A stretch of DNA of 64,000 nt, from contig NZ_BSTL01000008.1 in NCBI RefSeq assembly GCF_030269485.1, forward strand, positions 62,001-126,000, given 5' to 3'. Positions 25,317 to 34,572 of the stretch are shown here, piece by piece. The translations under genes and the position numbers were made by a program. The notes beneath the pieces were generated by a model. That model did not search any database, was not told where the DNA came from, and saw nothing but the letters and a program-made list of their open reading frames with translations. Within the stretch, counting starts at the first letter, position 1. The number at the start of each line of letters is the position of its first letter. The DNA is from Actinoplanes sp. NBRC 103695. Its GTDB lineage: Bacteria; Actinomycetota; Actinomycetes; Mycobacteriales; Micromonosporaceae.

Positions 25317-25964
25317 TCAGGCTGCCCACATGGCCGTGAAGGCTGCCGCCTCTCCGGCGAGCCAGCGCTCCACGTCGCCGGGTTTGGTCGCCGGATCGAG
25401 GACGTGGCTGACGCCGCGGCGCAGGTCGACGAGCACCGGCGCCGCGTTCGGGAGGATCTGGTCCATGTGCCGGGACATCAGGTGCAGTGTCGCGGTGATC
25501 GCCTCGGCGCTCGGCGGGTCCTCGTCGAAGTGCAGGCGGACCGCCTCGCGCCGGCAGTCGGCGTAACGCAACCCGAAATGCGGGTTGATCTTCACGGCCA
25601 GCGGGCCGACCGAGGCCAGGGCCTCGCGGGTCTGTGCCAGGCTCACCTGCTCGGGGTCGCCGAGCGAGGCCAGGTAGTGCGCGGCGCCCGCGCTGACCGC
25701 GTCGTACAGCGGCTTCCACCGCGGCTTGACCAGGTTGGGCACCTCGGTCAGATAGCTCCCGCGCGTACGGAAAGCGATGTCCGCCTTGAGCGCCTTCACC
25801 AGCTGGCCGTGCGGGTTGAAGCCGGACCGGCGCTCGCGCTGACGCCGCAGGCCGCCGACGAACGTGGCCTTGGACGGGCCGGTGCGGGCGACATATCGGG
25901 TGAAGCCGAGCATGGTGGCGTAGGGCGGGATCGAGGCGGCCGGTAGGGTGGCAGGCGTCGTCAT
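25317..25964 (-). CDS. Conserved-looking protein of unknown function
   Basis: From the ATG at 25964 (MTTPATLPAASIPP), nine or so bases after GGGGAAG, the product is 215 residues. It is mainly helical and soluble, with ATMLGFTRYVARTGPSK, a basic stretch, VPNLVKPRWKPLYDAVSAGAAHYLASLG and RDVERWLAGEAAAFTAMWAA-like ends. I do not recognise a family or active site. A TTAGTA-N6-TACTAA palindrome lies 33 bp upstream of the start and likely controls it. The neighbour at 26081 is divergent. Confidence 0.7.
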   Translation of the reverse strand: MTTPATLPAASIPPYATMLGFTRYVARTGPSKATFVGGLRRQRERRSGFNPHGQLVKALKADIAFRTRGSYLTEVPNLVKPRWKPLYDAVSAGAAHYLASLGDPEQVSLAQTREALASVGPLAVKINPHFGLRYADCRREAVRLHFDEDPPSAEAITATLHLMSRHMDQILPNAAPVLVDLRRGVSHVLDPATKPGDVERWLAGEAAAFTAMWAA

Positions 25965-25996
25965 AGGTGATCTTCCCCCGCAGGTCAGAAGCGGTT

Positions 25997-26014
25997 TTAG
26001 TACACACATACTAA
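25997..26014. promoter_or_regulatory. Palindromic operator candidate TTAGTA-N6-TACTAA
   Basis: An 18-bp inverted repeat with perfect 6-bp arms sits 33 bp upstream of the gene starting at 25964 and 67 bp before the divergent esterase. It is strikingly AT-rich for this genome. On the minus strand it includes TAGTAT, which could also serve as a -10 element. Likely the binding site of an unlinked dimeric regulator. Confidence 0.5.
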
Positions 26015-26080
26015 TCGACGGGTACGACAATTCCTAACCCTGGGGTGGCCGTCCGCGTACGCATCGTCGATCATGACCGG

Positions 26081-26815
26081 ATGGCACGGATGCGCGTCGA
26101 CCTCTCGTCCGAGACCCTCGGGCTCAGCACCACGATGACCGTCCTCATGCCGGAGTCGCCGGGGGAGAAGAGGGTCCTCTACCTGCTCCACGGCCTGAGC
26201 GACGATGACTCAGCGTGGTCGCGCTTCACCTCGATCGAGCGCTATGCGGCGGAGGCCGGGCTGGCCGTGGTCATGCCCCAGGTGCACCGCAGCTTCTACA
26301 GCGACACCGCGTACGGACTGCCGTTCTGGACGTTCCTGAGCGAGGAGCTCCCGCGTACGGTCGAACAGCTCTTCCACGTCTCCACCCGCCGGGCCGACAC
26401 GTTCGTGGCCGGCCTGAGCATGGGCGGCTACGGCGCCCTGAAGTGGGCGCTGCGACAGCCGGGGCGTTTCGCCGCCGCCGCGTCGCTCTCCGGCGCGCTC
26501 GACCTGGCCCGCATCCTGGAACAGGACGACCGCGCGTTCATGCAGGAGCTGAGGAGGCGGTCCTTCCCGGACCGGAGTGTCCGCGGCACCGACGACGACC
26601 TGCTGCATCTGATCGAGCGGGCCGACCCGGCGAGCCTGCCGCGGCTGATCATCCGGTGCGGCACCGAGGACCACACCCTGCCCTACAACCACACGGTCGT
26701 CGCGGCGCTGGAGGGACGGGGCATCGCGGTGGACAGCGGGTTCGCCCCGGGCGCCCACGAGTGGGGCTACTGGGACCGGACGATCGCGGAGGTGCTGCTA
26801 CAGCTGCAGCGCTGA
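26081..26815 (+). CDS. Esterase of the EstA/FrmB (esterase D-like) family
   Basis: From ATG 26081 ([14 protein letters not shown]) the protein is 244 residues; an ATG three codons later is possible. The alpha/beta hydrolase fold shows [40 protein letters not shown] and the nucleophile elbow [15 protein letters not shown]. The acid is in [15 protein letters not shown] and the His in [11 protein letters not shown]. The layout is that of acyl esterases including S-formylglutathione hydrolases and tributyrin esterases. The lack of a signal peptide makes it cytosolic. Its 3' end overlaps by 18 bp the convergent chemotaxis receptor gene. Confidence 0.88.
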   Translation: MARMRVDLSSETLGLSTTMTVLMPESPGEKRVLYLLHGLSDDDSAWSRFTSIERYAAEAGLAVVMPQVHRSFYSDTAYGLPFWTFLSEELPRTVEQLFHVSTRRADTFVAGLSMGGYGALKWALRQPGRFAAAASLSGALDLARILEQDDRAFMQELRRRSFPDRSVRGTDDDLLHLIERADPASLPRLIIRCGTEDHTLPYNHTVVAALEGRGIAVDSGFAPGAHEWGYWDRTIAEVLLQLQR

Positions 26816-28345
26816 CGCCATCTTGGCCTGCTCCTCGAGCACCTCGTTCATCCGGGCCTGTACCGCGTCCATCTGCCCGATCGTCTCGCTGGTCGTCAGG
26901 ATGCCGGAGCTCACCGTACGCGCGCTGTTCTGAATGCCGTTGATCTGCTCGGAGACGCGCTGCGTGGCCTCGGCGGTCTCCCGGGCCAGATCCTTCACCT
27001 CGCCGGCGACGACCGCGAAGCCGCGGCCCACCTCGCCCGCCCGGGCCGCCTCGATGGTGGCGTTGAGGGCGAGCAGGTTGGTCTGGTCCGCGATCGACGA
27101 GATGATCTTGATGACGTCGCCGATCGCCACCGAGGCCTGGCCCAGCGCCTCCACCTCGTGGGTCATCGCGGACGCCTTGCTGACCGCCTCCTCGGCGACC
27201 CGGGTGGCGTCGTCCGACGCGGCGCGCAGCCGGGACACCGTGTCGAGCAGCGCCCGCGCGTTGTCCGCCGACTGCTCCGCGGTCCGCACGATGTCCAGCC
27301 GCTGCGACACCAGTTGCTGCACGTTGCGCAGCGCGGACGCCCGCGACTCGGACAACTCGATGTACTCGGTGGTGAAGAAGTCCATCGTGCCGATGATCCG
27401 GCCGTGGCTGAGGATCGGGAAGCAGACGCCCGACCGTACGCCCGCCCGCATCGCCGCCGGGCCGCGCACGCAGTCGGTCAACTCCGCCAGGTCCCGCACG
27501 AAGACCAGGTCACGGGCCCGCCACGCCCGGCCGGAGAGTCCGACGCCCTCGGCGAAGGTGGCCGCCAGCGTCACCTTGCGGAACTCCTCACCCGCCGACC
27601 CCGACTCCTGCTGGAACTTGAGCACCCCGGCGGAGTCGTCGATCTGCCAGTACGACCCGTACGCCCAGCCGAACGCCGTCCGCACCGAGTCGAGCGCCAT
27701 GCGCAGGGCGGACTGGCTGTCCGTGGACTGGCCCAGCGCGGTCACCACGCTGGTCACCGCGAGCCGGTCGTCGGCCACCTGGCGCAGCTCGGCGGAGGCC
27801 AGCACCGTCCACCGGGCCTGCTCGGCGATCCGGGCGATGGAGGCCCATTTCTCCGTACGCGGGCCGTCGATGTAGAGCGGGTCCGGCGAGTAGTACTCCA
27901 GCACCGCGATCGACCGGCCGTCCCGGACGACGGGCGTGACGATCGCCGCCGCCATCCCGGCCCGCCCCGCCGCCTGGCATCGCCTGCAGTCGCCGCACTG
28001 CTCCATCGCGCCCACGTAGACCGGGCGGCCGCTGCGGAACGCCCGCCCGACCAGGCCGGCGTCCGGCGGGAGCGAGCCGTCGCCACCGCCGCCCGCGCGC
28101 ACCTCGGTGGCGATCCTGCCGCTCTCGTACTCCAGGTGCAGTTGATTGTCCGGACCCGGCAGCCAGCACGCGCCGTACGCGAATCCGTGTGCCTCGGCGG
28201 TGCTGTCGACGGTGATCTTCCACGCCGACTTCTCGTCGGTGGCCGCCGCCAGGTCGACGATCAACTTCTCCAGGCTCTCCACGTCGCGGGGGATCGCGAC
28301 CGGAGCTTTCTGGCTGTCGCCGGATTGCGAACGGAAGAGAGGCAT
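26798..28345 (-). CDS. Cytoplasmic methyl-accepting chemotaxis protein with two GAF domains
   Basis: The start is the ATG at 28345 ([12 protein letters not shown]); 515 residues with no membrane helix. Two GAF-like modules span about 25-180 and 190-345 ([39 protein letters not shown]). Both include [15 protein letters not shown] / [18 protein letters not shown] CxxCxxx cluster, [12 protein letters not shown], in the first module could bind a metal or sense redox. The C-terminal signalling hairpin has the hallmark tip [37 protein letters not shown]. This receptor would report to CheA, although no che genes are in the window. It points to a motile stage, as in zoospore-forming Actinoplanes. Confidence 0.9.
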   Translation of the reverse strand: MPLFRSQSGDSQKAPVAIPRDVESLEKLIVDLAAATDEKSAWKITVDSTAEAHGFAYGACWLPGPDNQLHLEYESGRIATEVRAGGGGDGSLPPDAGLVGRAFRSGRPVYVGAMEQCGDCRRCQAAGRAGMAAAIVTPVVRDGRSIAVLEYYSPDPLYIDGPRTEKWASIARIAEQARWTVLASAELRQVADDRLAVTSVVTALGQSTDSQSALRMALDSVRTAFGWAYGSYWQIDDSAGVLKFQQESGSAGEEFRKVTLAATFAEGVGLSGRAWRARDLVFVRDLAELTDCVRGPAAMRAGVRSGVCFPILSHGRIIGTMDFFTTEYIELSESRASALRNVQQLVSQRLDIVRTAEQSADNARALLDTVSRLRAASDDATRVAEEAVSKASAMTHEVEALGQASVAIGDVIKIISSIADQTNLLALNATIEAARAGEVGRGFAVVAGEVKDLARETAEATQRVSEQINGIQNSARTVSSGILTTSETIGQMDAVQARMNEVLEEQAKMASALQL

Positions 28346-28432
28346 GCCCTCATAGTCGGACAACCGGTGCCCTACCCGCCCGCGAATGGTCGGATCCCGT
28401 CCCGCCTCCACGGCGGCGCGCTACACCTACAG

Positions 28433-29341
28433 CTAGTTCTCGTTGTCCTTGGACTGCTCGGCCAGGAAGCGCTCGAGCTCCGCCCCCAGCTCATCGGCCG
28501 TCGGCAGGTTCGCGCCACCGCCCGCGAGCAGGTTGCTCTCGCGGCCGCGGACGAACGCGTCGTACTGCTGCTCCAGCGACTGCACCAGGCGGGTGGCCTG
28601 CTCGTCGTCGGCGACCTGGGTGTCGATCTCCGCACGGACCGCGGTCGCCGCCTCGCGCAGGGCGCCGGTCGGCAGGGCCAGGCCGGTGGTCGAGGACACC
28701 GAGTCCAGCAGCAGCTCGGCGGCGGCGGGATAGGTGGTCTGCGCCAGATAGTGCGGCACGTGGGCGGCGTACCCCATCGCGTCGTGCCCGGTCTGTCCCA
28801 GCCGGAACTCGATCAGGTTGCCGACACTCGCCGGCACCTGCACCCGCTGCAGCCAGGACTCACGGTCGCCCAGCAGTTCCTTGTCGGTGGCGTGGGCGGT
28901 GACGCTGACCGGCCGGGTGTGCGGCACGGCCATGGGGATCGAGTTCAAACCCACCGTCAGGCGTACGCCGAACCGATCGATCAGCCCGGTCACCGCGGCG
29001 ATGAAGCGCTCCCACTGGACGTCCGGCTCGGGGCCGGCGAGCATCAGGAACTGGGTGCCCATCTCGTCGCGCAGCAGGTGCAGCGCCAGCGACGGCTCCT
29101 CGTAGCTCTCCCAGTGGTCCTCCACGAAGATCATGGACGGGCGGCGGGAACGGTAGTCGAGCAGCTGGTCCACGTCGAAGGTGGCGATCACCTGGGAGTC
29201 CAGCTTCTCCAGCAGGTGCTCGCGAGAGAGCTGGATCGCGGTGCCCGCGTCCACGAAACCGGTCAGCGCCTGGAGCAGCACAGGCGCCTCCAGCGTCGGC
29301 ACGTCGCCGGTCAGCTCGTAAAGACCGCTAGGGTCGAGCAC
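28433..29341 (-). CDS. PAC2-family protein
   Basis: The GTG at 29341 (VLDPSGLYELTGDVPTLE) lies nine bases after GAGGAGG, while the ATG at 29350 directly abuts that site, so the GTG is preferred. The 302-residue protein shows PAC2 features: PVLLQALTGFVDAGTAIQLSREHLL, SQVIATFDVDQLLDYRSRRPSMIF, LLAGPEPDVQWERF, and a C-terminal helical hairpin (VRSLEQQYDAFVRGRE-like). Archaeal and eukaryotic relatives are proteasome-assembly chaperones. Actinobacterial members are conserved but of unsettled function, and the organism group often has a 20S proteasome. It stands alone between a receptor and a GGDEF-EAL gene. Confidence 0.87.
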   Translation of the reverse strand: MLDPSGLYELTGDVPTLEAPVLLQALTGFVDAGTAIQLSREHLLEKLDSQVIATFDVDQLLDYRSRRPSMIFVEDHWESYEEPSLALHLLRDEMGTQFLMLAGPEPDVQWERFIAAVTGLIDRFGVRLTVGLNSIPMAVPHTRPVSVTAHATDKELLGDRESWLQRVQVPASVGNLIEFRLGQTGHDAMGYAAHVPHYLAQTTYPAAAELLLDSVSSTTGLALPTGALREAATAVRAEIDTQVADDEQATRLVQSLEQQYDAFVRGRESNLLAGGGANLPTADELGAELERFLAEQSKDNEN

Positions 29342-29462
29342 GTCGGCCATCCTCCTCGATCGGCTGCACCTCACGCTCGCGCGCGAGACCCCCACGGCAA
29401 CACCGCGGGGTTACGGAACATTCCAGCACCGAAACTCACGCGTGAGCACACCGGGTCAGGTA

Positions 29463-31775
29463 TTAAGCAGCAACCGTAGCGCCGTCGAGGTGGGATGCGA
29501 CCTGTTGCGGGGACAGCGGCCGGCTGAAGTGGTATCCCTGGGCGAACCGATACCCCAGCCGGTACAGCGTTTCGGCCTGCTCGGCGGTCTCCACGCCCTC
29601 GGCTACGGCCTGCAGATGCAGCCCGTTAGTGATCTGGATCATGGCCGTGGCGATGACCGCCTCCTCCGAGCGGCCGCCGATGCCGTCCACGAACGACTTG
29701 TCCACCTTCAGGGTGTCCGCGGGACAGGTACGCAGCAGGCCCAGCGACGAATGCCCGGTGCCGAAGTCGTCCAGCGCCACCTTCACACCCAGCCCCACCA
29801 GATTCTGCAACGTGTCCAGCGCCACACCACCGTCGAAGACCGCCGTCTCGGTGACCTCCACGACCACCCGCTCCGGGTCGAAGCCGGTCTCGGCCAGCGC
29901 CTCCTTCACGTCCCCGGCGAAGCCCGGTTCCCGCAGCTGACGGGCCGACACGTTGATGCCGATCTCCCGCGGGGCCGCGGCGCCGTACGTCCGGTCCCAC
30001 TCGGCCGCCTGACGCAGCGCGGTCCGCAGGATCCAGTCGCCCAGCGGCACGATCAGGCCGGTCCGTTCGGCGATCGGGATGAACGTGTCCGGGCCGACGA
30101 AACCACGGTCCGGCCGGTGCCAGCGGACCAGCGTCTCCATGCCCGTCCAGTGACCGTCGGGCAGCCGCACGATCGGCTGGTAGACCAGCGTGAACTCGTC
30201 GTTGTCCAGGGCCGTGCGCAGGGCGGCGCCCAGCTCGGCGTCGGCCGCCTGGTGCTTCTCCAGCTCGGCGTCGTACACCGCGTGCCGGCCCTTGCCGCGC
30301 TCCTTCGCCGCGTACATCGCCAGGTCGGCGCGGCGCAGCAGCTCCTGCGGCTCGGCGTCGGCCCAGCCCTCGGCCAGGCCCACACTGGCGCTGACCAGCA
30401 GGTCGTAGCCGAGCGCGTGCACCGGGCGGCGGAGCGCCTCGGTGATCCGGTCCAGCACCTCGGTCGCCTCGGTGCCCCGCAGGCCGTCCAGCAGCAGGCC
30501 GAACTCGTCGCCGCCGAGACGGGCCACCAGGTCGTCGCCGCGTACGCACTCCCGCAGCCGCGCCGCGACCACCACCAGCAGAGCGTCACCCACCGCGTGC
30601 CCCAGGCGGTCGTTGATCGCCTTGAAGTCGTCCAGGTCGATCAGCGCCAGGCTCATCGCCCGCCGGTCCGACCCGGCCAGCGCCTCGCGGGTGCGCTGCT
30701 CGAACAGGGTCCGGTTGGCCAGATCGGTGAGGTGATCGTGGTTGGCCCGGTGCGCGAGCTGCGCCTGGCCGGCGTCCACCCGGCGGAGCAGCCGGTCGTT
30801 CTCCAGCAGAGCGTGCACCTGACGCAGCGCCACCAGCGCGGTCAGCAGCACGGCGGCGATCGCCACCACCAGGAATATGCCGCCGGCCGCGGTGCCGACG
30901 AAGAGCAGCAGGCCGTCGGTGGCGGCCACCGCGACGTACGGGACGAGGCTGCTGCGCCGGCGCGGGCGGACCTCCGGCGGCACCCCCGCGATCCGGCGCT
31001 GCCGGTCCGCGGCGAACGCGGCCACCAGCATCGTCGCCGAGATTGTGACGTGCGAGCTGCTCAGGCCCGGGCGCAGGTCGAAGATCAGCGGGGTCAGGCC
31101 ACCGCCGGCGGCGCCGACCGCCGCGGCCAGGGCGAGCAGCCGGGTGATCACCCGGTCCAGACCGCCCATCCCGATCATGGAGACCTTGACGAAGGCGAGC
31201 GAGCCGCACAGACCCAGAGCGGCAAGGACCACCATGGGTACGACGTTCGGGCCGGCCGCCTCGACACTGCCGAAGGCGTGCGTGATCGCGTACCAGGCGA
31301 AGATGCCCGTGGTGATGCCGACCGTGGCCGCGTCCAGCGCGAACCGGGCCGTGTGGTTGATCTCCCGCCGCTGGGCGGTCGGGAGGCGCACCAGCATCCA
31401 GATCAGCGACAGGATCGACAGCCCGTACAGCACCGCCGTGGGTATGTCATGCGTCACGCCGTCGAAGGTCGGGTCGACCACCGCGCGGCGAAGATCCCCG
31501 ACGACCCCGAGCATCACCAGCAGGGGTACGACCGTCAGGTCACGCCACAGCCGCCGGGCGACGCGGTCCCGCCCGCAGACCTTCGCGGTGCGCCACGAGG
31601 CACGAGCCAGCATCAGGCAGCTCGCCATGCTCGGGAGCCAGTTGACCCACGGCGGCACAGCCGGCACGTAAACAGTCAGCAGAAACAGCCCGACCGAGAT
31701 CGCCAGCACTCCGGCCATGGCCATGAGCACGGGAGTAGGGCGGCACCGCTCGACGCGCCGTTCATCTCCCGCCAT
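29463..31775 (-). CDS. Membrane GGDEF-EAL c-di-GMP protein
   Basis: From the ATG at 31775 the protein is 770 residues. The first 320 hold about eight to nine membrane helices with no periplasmic sensor. GGDEF is intact at 421-425 (ARLGGDEFGLLL), with an RxxD inhibitory site (RGDD) five residues before it. The EAL domain follows with the motif changed to ETL (GMETLVRW). The catalytic Glu is kept, as are INVSARQL, VVVEVTETAVF, LDDFGTGHSSL and QAVAEGVET, so phosphodiesterase activity is plausible. The gene may both make and break c-di-GMP. It is divergent from the EcsC-like gene across 130 bp. Confidence 0.9.
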   Translation of the reverse strand: MAGDERRVERCRPTPVLMAMAGVLAISVGLFLLTVYVPAVPPWVNWLPSMASCLMLARASWRTAKVCGRDRVARRLWRDLTVVPLLVMLGVVGDLRRAVVDPTFDGVTHDIPTAVLYGLSILSLIWMLVRLPTAQRREINHTARFALDAATVGITTGIFAWYAITHAFGSVEAAGPNVVPMVVLAALGLCGSLAFVKVSMIGMGGLDRVITRLLALAAAVGAAGGGLTPLIFDLRPGLSSSHVTISATMLVAAFAADRQRRIAGVPPEVRPRRRSSLVPYVAVAATDGLLLFVGTAAGGIFLVVAIAAVLLTALVALRQVHALLENDRLLRRVDAGQAQLAHRANHDHLTDLANRTLFEQRTREALAGSDRRAMSLALIDLDDFKAINDRLGHAVGDALLVVVAARLRECVRGDDLVARLGGDEFGLLLDGLRGTEATEVLDRITEALRRPVHALGYDLLVSASVGLAEGWADAEPQELLRRADLAMYAAKERGKGRHAVYDAELEKHQAADAELGAALRTALDNDEFTLVYQPIVRLPDGHWTGMETLVRWHRPDRGFVGPDTFIPIAERTGLIVPLGDWILRTALRQAAEWDRTYGAAAPREIGINVSARQLREPGFAGDVKEALAETGFDPERVVVEVTETAVFDGGVALDTLQNLVGLGVKVALDDFGTGHSSLGLLRTCPADTLKVDKSFVDGIGGRSEEAVIATAMIQITNGLHLQAVAEGVETAEQAETLYRLGYRFAQGYHFSRPLSPQQVASHLDGATVAA

Positions 31776-31905
31776 GTCCGAACTATCGGTCTTCTCGGGC
31801 GCGGCATGAGCGTTCACCGCTGTTCGCCATGACCGAGGTTCGCGTGCACGTGCATCCGCACTGCACAATGGTGTGAAGATCCCCTCTCCCCCTCGGAGTG
31901 ATCTG

Positions 31906-32640
31906 GTGAGTGAACCGGCAGACACCCAGTCCGCCCTCGACCCCGACGCTGCTGACGACGCGGCCGCCGCGCCGCCCGGCACGCTCTGGGCACGGATGAA
32001 GGCAGACCCGCAGTACGCGCCCGAGCACCTGGCCCTGGAGGCGGTGCGCCGGCTCGGCCCGGAAGCGGAACGCTGGGCCGACCGCCAGCGCGGCCTCCAG
32101 CCCGGAATCACCGGTGCGGCACTCGCCCAGCAGGCGGCCAGACGTTTCACCACCCACGCCCGCATCTCCGGCGCGGTGTCCGGCGCCACCGGCCTGCCCG
32201 GCGCGGTCGTCGACGTCGGCGTGCTCGCCTGGACCCAGGCCCGGATGGTGCTGCACATGGCGGCGGCGTTCGGCCTCGACCCGAACCACGCCGACCGGGC
32301 CACCGACCTGCTCGTGTTGCAGAAGGTGCACAAGGTGGCGGAGACGGCACGCCTGGCCCTCGGCGTCGCAGCCGGCCGCGAACGGGCGGCCCGCCTCTTC
32401 GCCGGCGCCGCCGACCGCCCGCTCAGCGGCGTCATGCTCCGGCTCGGCATCAAACTCGCCCAGATGGCCGGCATCCGAGCCGCGAAACGCATGTTCGCCA
32501 AGGTCATCCCCGGCGCGGCGGTCATCCTCGGCACGTGGGCCAACTCGGCCGCGACCAAAGACCTGGCCCGGCGTACGCGCGAGTACTACGGCCGCCCCGC
32601 CATCACTCCCGCGCCCGTCCCGCCCCCGGAAGAGAGCTGA
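31906..32640 (+). CDS. EcsC-family protein
   Basis: The GTG at 31906 (VSEPADTQSALD), nine bases after GGAG, is preferred to a farther upstream GTG. The 244-residue protein has a helical core with GLPGAVVDVGVLAWTQARMVLHMAAAFGLDP, a conserved EcsC stretch, followed by LMLRLGIKLAQMAGIRAAKRMFAKVIPGAAVILGTWAN. EcsC proteins carry amphipathic or membrane-associating segments, and their role is not settled (in Bacillus they are linked to an ABC exporter operon). No exporter genes lie here. A 10-bp palindrome TGCACGTGCA at 31845-31854 lies in the divergent promoter region. Confidence 0.82.
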   Translation: MSEPADTQSALDPDAADDAAAAPPGTLWARMKADPQYAPEHLALEAVRRLGPEAERWADRQRGLQPGITGAALAQQAARRFTTHARISGAVSGATGLPGAVVDVGVLAWTQARMVLHMAAAFGLDPNHADRATDLLVLQKVHKVAETARLALGVAAGRERAARLFAGAADRPLSGVMLRLGIKLAQMAGIRAAKRMFAKVIPGAAVILGTWANSAATKDLARRTREYYGRPAITPAPVPPPEES

Positions 32641-32736
32641 CCGCTCCGCGCCTTGTCTCGGCCTTGGTCGTTTCCGCACCCGGGTGGGAACTGAACCGCA
32701 CTCAGGGGGCGGCCCCCGGTTCCGATCTGAAGCCTC

Positions 32737-33342
32737 GTGAAGAGGAATCGGGCACTGCTGCTGGCACTGATCGTGCCGGCCTTGCTGTTGTCCGGCTGCG
32801 GCCTGATCTCGGGCTCGTCGTCCTCGCCCCCGTCGGGTTCCGCATCCGGCGCCGACGGGCCGAGCTGGATCGTGACGGCCCAGGGCAGCGCGACACCGTC
32901 CCCGAAGCCCACCTCCGGCGGTGGCACACCGTCCCCGTCGGTGTCGTTCGGCTTCCTCCCGCGCACCGGCACCACGGCCGCCACCCGCACCCCGACGCCC
33001 ATCTGCTCCCCGAACGTCTTCAACTTCTCCCGCATCGCCGGCCTGGACGTGACACCGTCAGCCACAGGCGCGACGCTGAGCTGGTACAACATCGGCGGGT
33101 ACAACCTGGTCGAGTTCCGGTTGTACGCGATCAGCCAGGACCTGAAGGTGGGCGGCCAGCGGGACATCGGCTACACCGTGGTCAAGCCGCGCACGCCTTG
33201 CGGCCAGATGAGCGCCTCGCTGGGGAACCTGAGCCCCAAGACCCACTACGTCTTCTCCGTGGACGCCGTGGTGACCCGCCGCAGCGGTGACGGCACGCAT
33301 TCGGCGACGGTCTTCCGGTCTCCCGCCATCCCTACCCTTTGA
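32737..33342 (+). CDS. Lipoprotein with fibronectin-III-like domain
   Basis: The GTG at 32737 opens a 201-residue frame starting with a lipoprotein signal (RALLLALIVPALLLSGCG; lipid Cys at about residue 21). A Ser/Thr/Pro/Gly linker covers about 25-85. The last 110 residues are a beta-sandwich-like region: PSATGATLSWYNIGGYNLVEFRLYAIS, GQMSASLGNLSPKTHYVFSVDAVV, which has the Trp, Tyr and Leu-spaced pattern of fibronectin type III. Two Cys residues may pair. It would sit on the outer face of the membrane or in the wall. A 30-bp-stem hairpin lies 58 bp downstream. Function unknown. Confidence 0.78.
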   Translation: MKRNRALLLALIVPALLLSGCGLISGSSSSPPSGSASGADGPSWIVTAQGSATPSPKPTSGGGTPSPSVSFGFLPRTGTTAATRTPTPICSPNVFNFSRIAGLDVTPSATGATLSWYNIGGYNLVEFRLYAISQDLKVGGQRDIGYTVVKPRTPCGQMSASLGNLSPKTHYVFSVDAVVTRRSGDGTHSATVFRSPAIPTL

Positions 33343-33696
33343 CGCTTGACTCTTTGACGTTTGGTGCCTTCCGCCCGGGTTTGCGGGTGGTCACCGTGGG
33401 GGTCTGGGGCGGGTGCTGGCCCACTGAAACCGTCAGGCTTGATATTTCAGTGGGCCAGCACCCGCCCCAGACCCGACGTGGTCTTTCCGTGTGCGTACCC
33501 GCGGCACCTGAGCGGCATCGCCGCCTGTCCGGGTTCAGCGCGCGACGCGGTCAGGCTCTCGCGTGGTGCGCGCCGCCGAATGCGGGCGCGCCGCCGAATG
33601 CGGGCGCGCGGGCGGATCGGGAGGGCGTTGTCCGTCTTGCGGGCCGTGACCTTCCTTTCTCAGTCGGCTTTGGCTTCCCAGTCGGCTTTCGGCTTG
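33343..33696. other. Intergenic region with giant hairpin and short repeats
   Basis: No gene is supported. It contains the 30-bp inverted repeat at 33400-33474, an 18-bp direct repeat (two copies at 33568 and 33586, GCGCGCCGCCGAATGCGG), and three copies of an 18-19-bp unit starting CAGTCGG at 33661, 33679 and 33698. The last unit runs into the stop and final codons of the OleD-like gene. Confidence 0.7.
33400..33474. terminator. Perfect 30-bp inverted repeat, probable bidirectional terminator
   Basis: Arms 33400-33429 and 33445-33474 are exact reverse complements over 30 bases with a 15-base loop. It lies between the lipoprotein gene (+) and the end of the ole-like operon (-), where a terminator for both strands would be expected. 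The stem ends in AAA/TTT toward the loop. The length and perfection exceed normal terminators of this window (11-19 bp). Confidence 0.75.
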
Positions 33697-34572
33697 TCAG
33701 TCGGGTTTCGGCTTGTGCCGCGTCGGGAGGCTTGGGTGGGGCGTTGCGAAGAGGCCCACGGCGGTGGACTTCGTTGTGTTGAGGACCATGCCGTCGGTCA
33801 GCTGGTCCACGGCGTAGCGGGTGAGGACCGGGGTGGGCGTTGCGCGGGCGGCGAAGGCCAGCGCCCTGGCCGCGGCGGCCGGCACGTGGCGGATCGGGGC
33901 GCCCAGCGCGTCGGCTATGACCTGGTCGCGGCGGTAGGTGATCGGGTCGGCGATGTTGTAGGCGCCCGGCGGCCAGGCGTTGGCGATCGCGTCCAGGCAG
34001 GCCCGGGCCAGCAGGTTGACCGAGGTCAGGCTCAGAGGGACGTCGGGGCCCGGTAGCCAGACGTGGCCGGCGCGTTGCGCCCGACGCAGGCGGGGCAGCA
34101 GGTGTGGGTCGCCTGGGCCGTAGACCGCCCGTGGTCTGAGGATGACGGCGCCGGGCGCCCGGTGTTCCGCGGCTGCCTTGCTCCGGCCGTAGGCCGACCG
34201 CTGACCGCCGGTCGGATGGTCCTCGCGCACCGGGACGGGATAGGGGCCTGGCGCGTAGACGCTCGCGCTGCTCACGTGCACGAACGGACGTGAGCCCGCG
34301 GCGCCGGCGACCCGCGCGGTGCCGTCCACGTTGACCGCCTGGAACACCCTCTCGGAAGGGCCGGGATCACCCACGGCGGCGGCCAGGTGCACCACGGCAT
34401 CCACATCGGACAGGTCCGGAGTCTCCGATGCCGCGTCCCATCGGCGGTGTGTACCGACCGGGCCCGGCCGTCTTCCCAGGCAGACGACCTCCCAGCCGCG
34501 CCCGGCGGCCATCTGTGCGACGGCTCCGCCGCAGAAGCCGCTCGCTCCGGTGACCGCCACCCGGAAGGTCAT
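33697..34572 (-). CDS. OleD-like NAD(P)-dependent 3-ketoacid reductase/epimerase-family SDR
   Basis: The 291-residue extended SDR has VTGASGFCGGAVAQ (dinucleotide motif), VDAVVHLAAAVGDP, VNVDGTARVA, HVSSASVYAPG and catalytic Tyr128-x3-Lys132 (AYGRSK). SDRs of this kind include OleD, which reduces the beta-keto acid made by OleA to a beta-hydroxy acid. That role is inferred from the operon context (thiolase, adenylate-forming enzyme); sequence alone allows other sugar or sterol substrates. The ATG overlaps the stop of a 51-codon ORF in ATGA, so translation is coupled. The last residues (KPKPD) lie in a short DNA repeat. Confidence 0.85.
   Translation of the reverse strand: MTFRVAVTGASGFCGGAVAQMAAGRGWEVVCLGRRPGPVGTHRRWDAASETPDLSDVDAVVHLAAAVGDPGPSERVFQAVNVDGTARVAGAAGSRPFVHVSSASVYAPGPYPVPVREDHPTGGQRSAYGRSKAAAEHRAPGAVILRPRAVYGPGDPHLLPRLRRAQRAGHVWLPGPDVPLSLTSVNLLARACLDAIANAWPPGAYNIADPITYRRDQVIADALGAPIRHVPAAAARALAFAARATPTPVLTRYAVDQLTDGMVLNTTKSTAVGLFATPHPSLPTRHKPKPD

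Noticed and set aside
31845-31854. TGCACGTGCA palindrome in a divergent promoter region
   Set aside because: Perfect but only 10 bp; such words are frequent in GC-rich DNA, so it is not listed as an operator.
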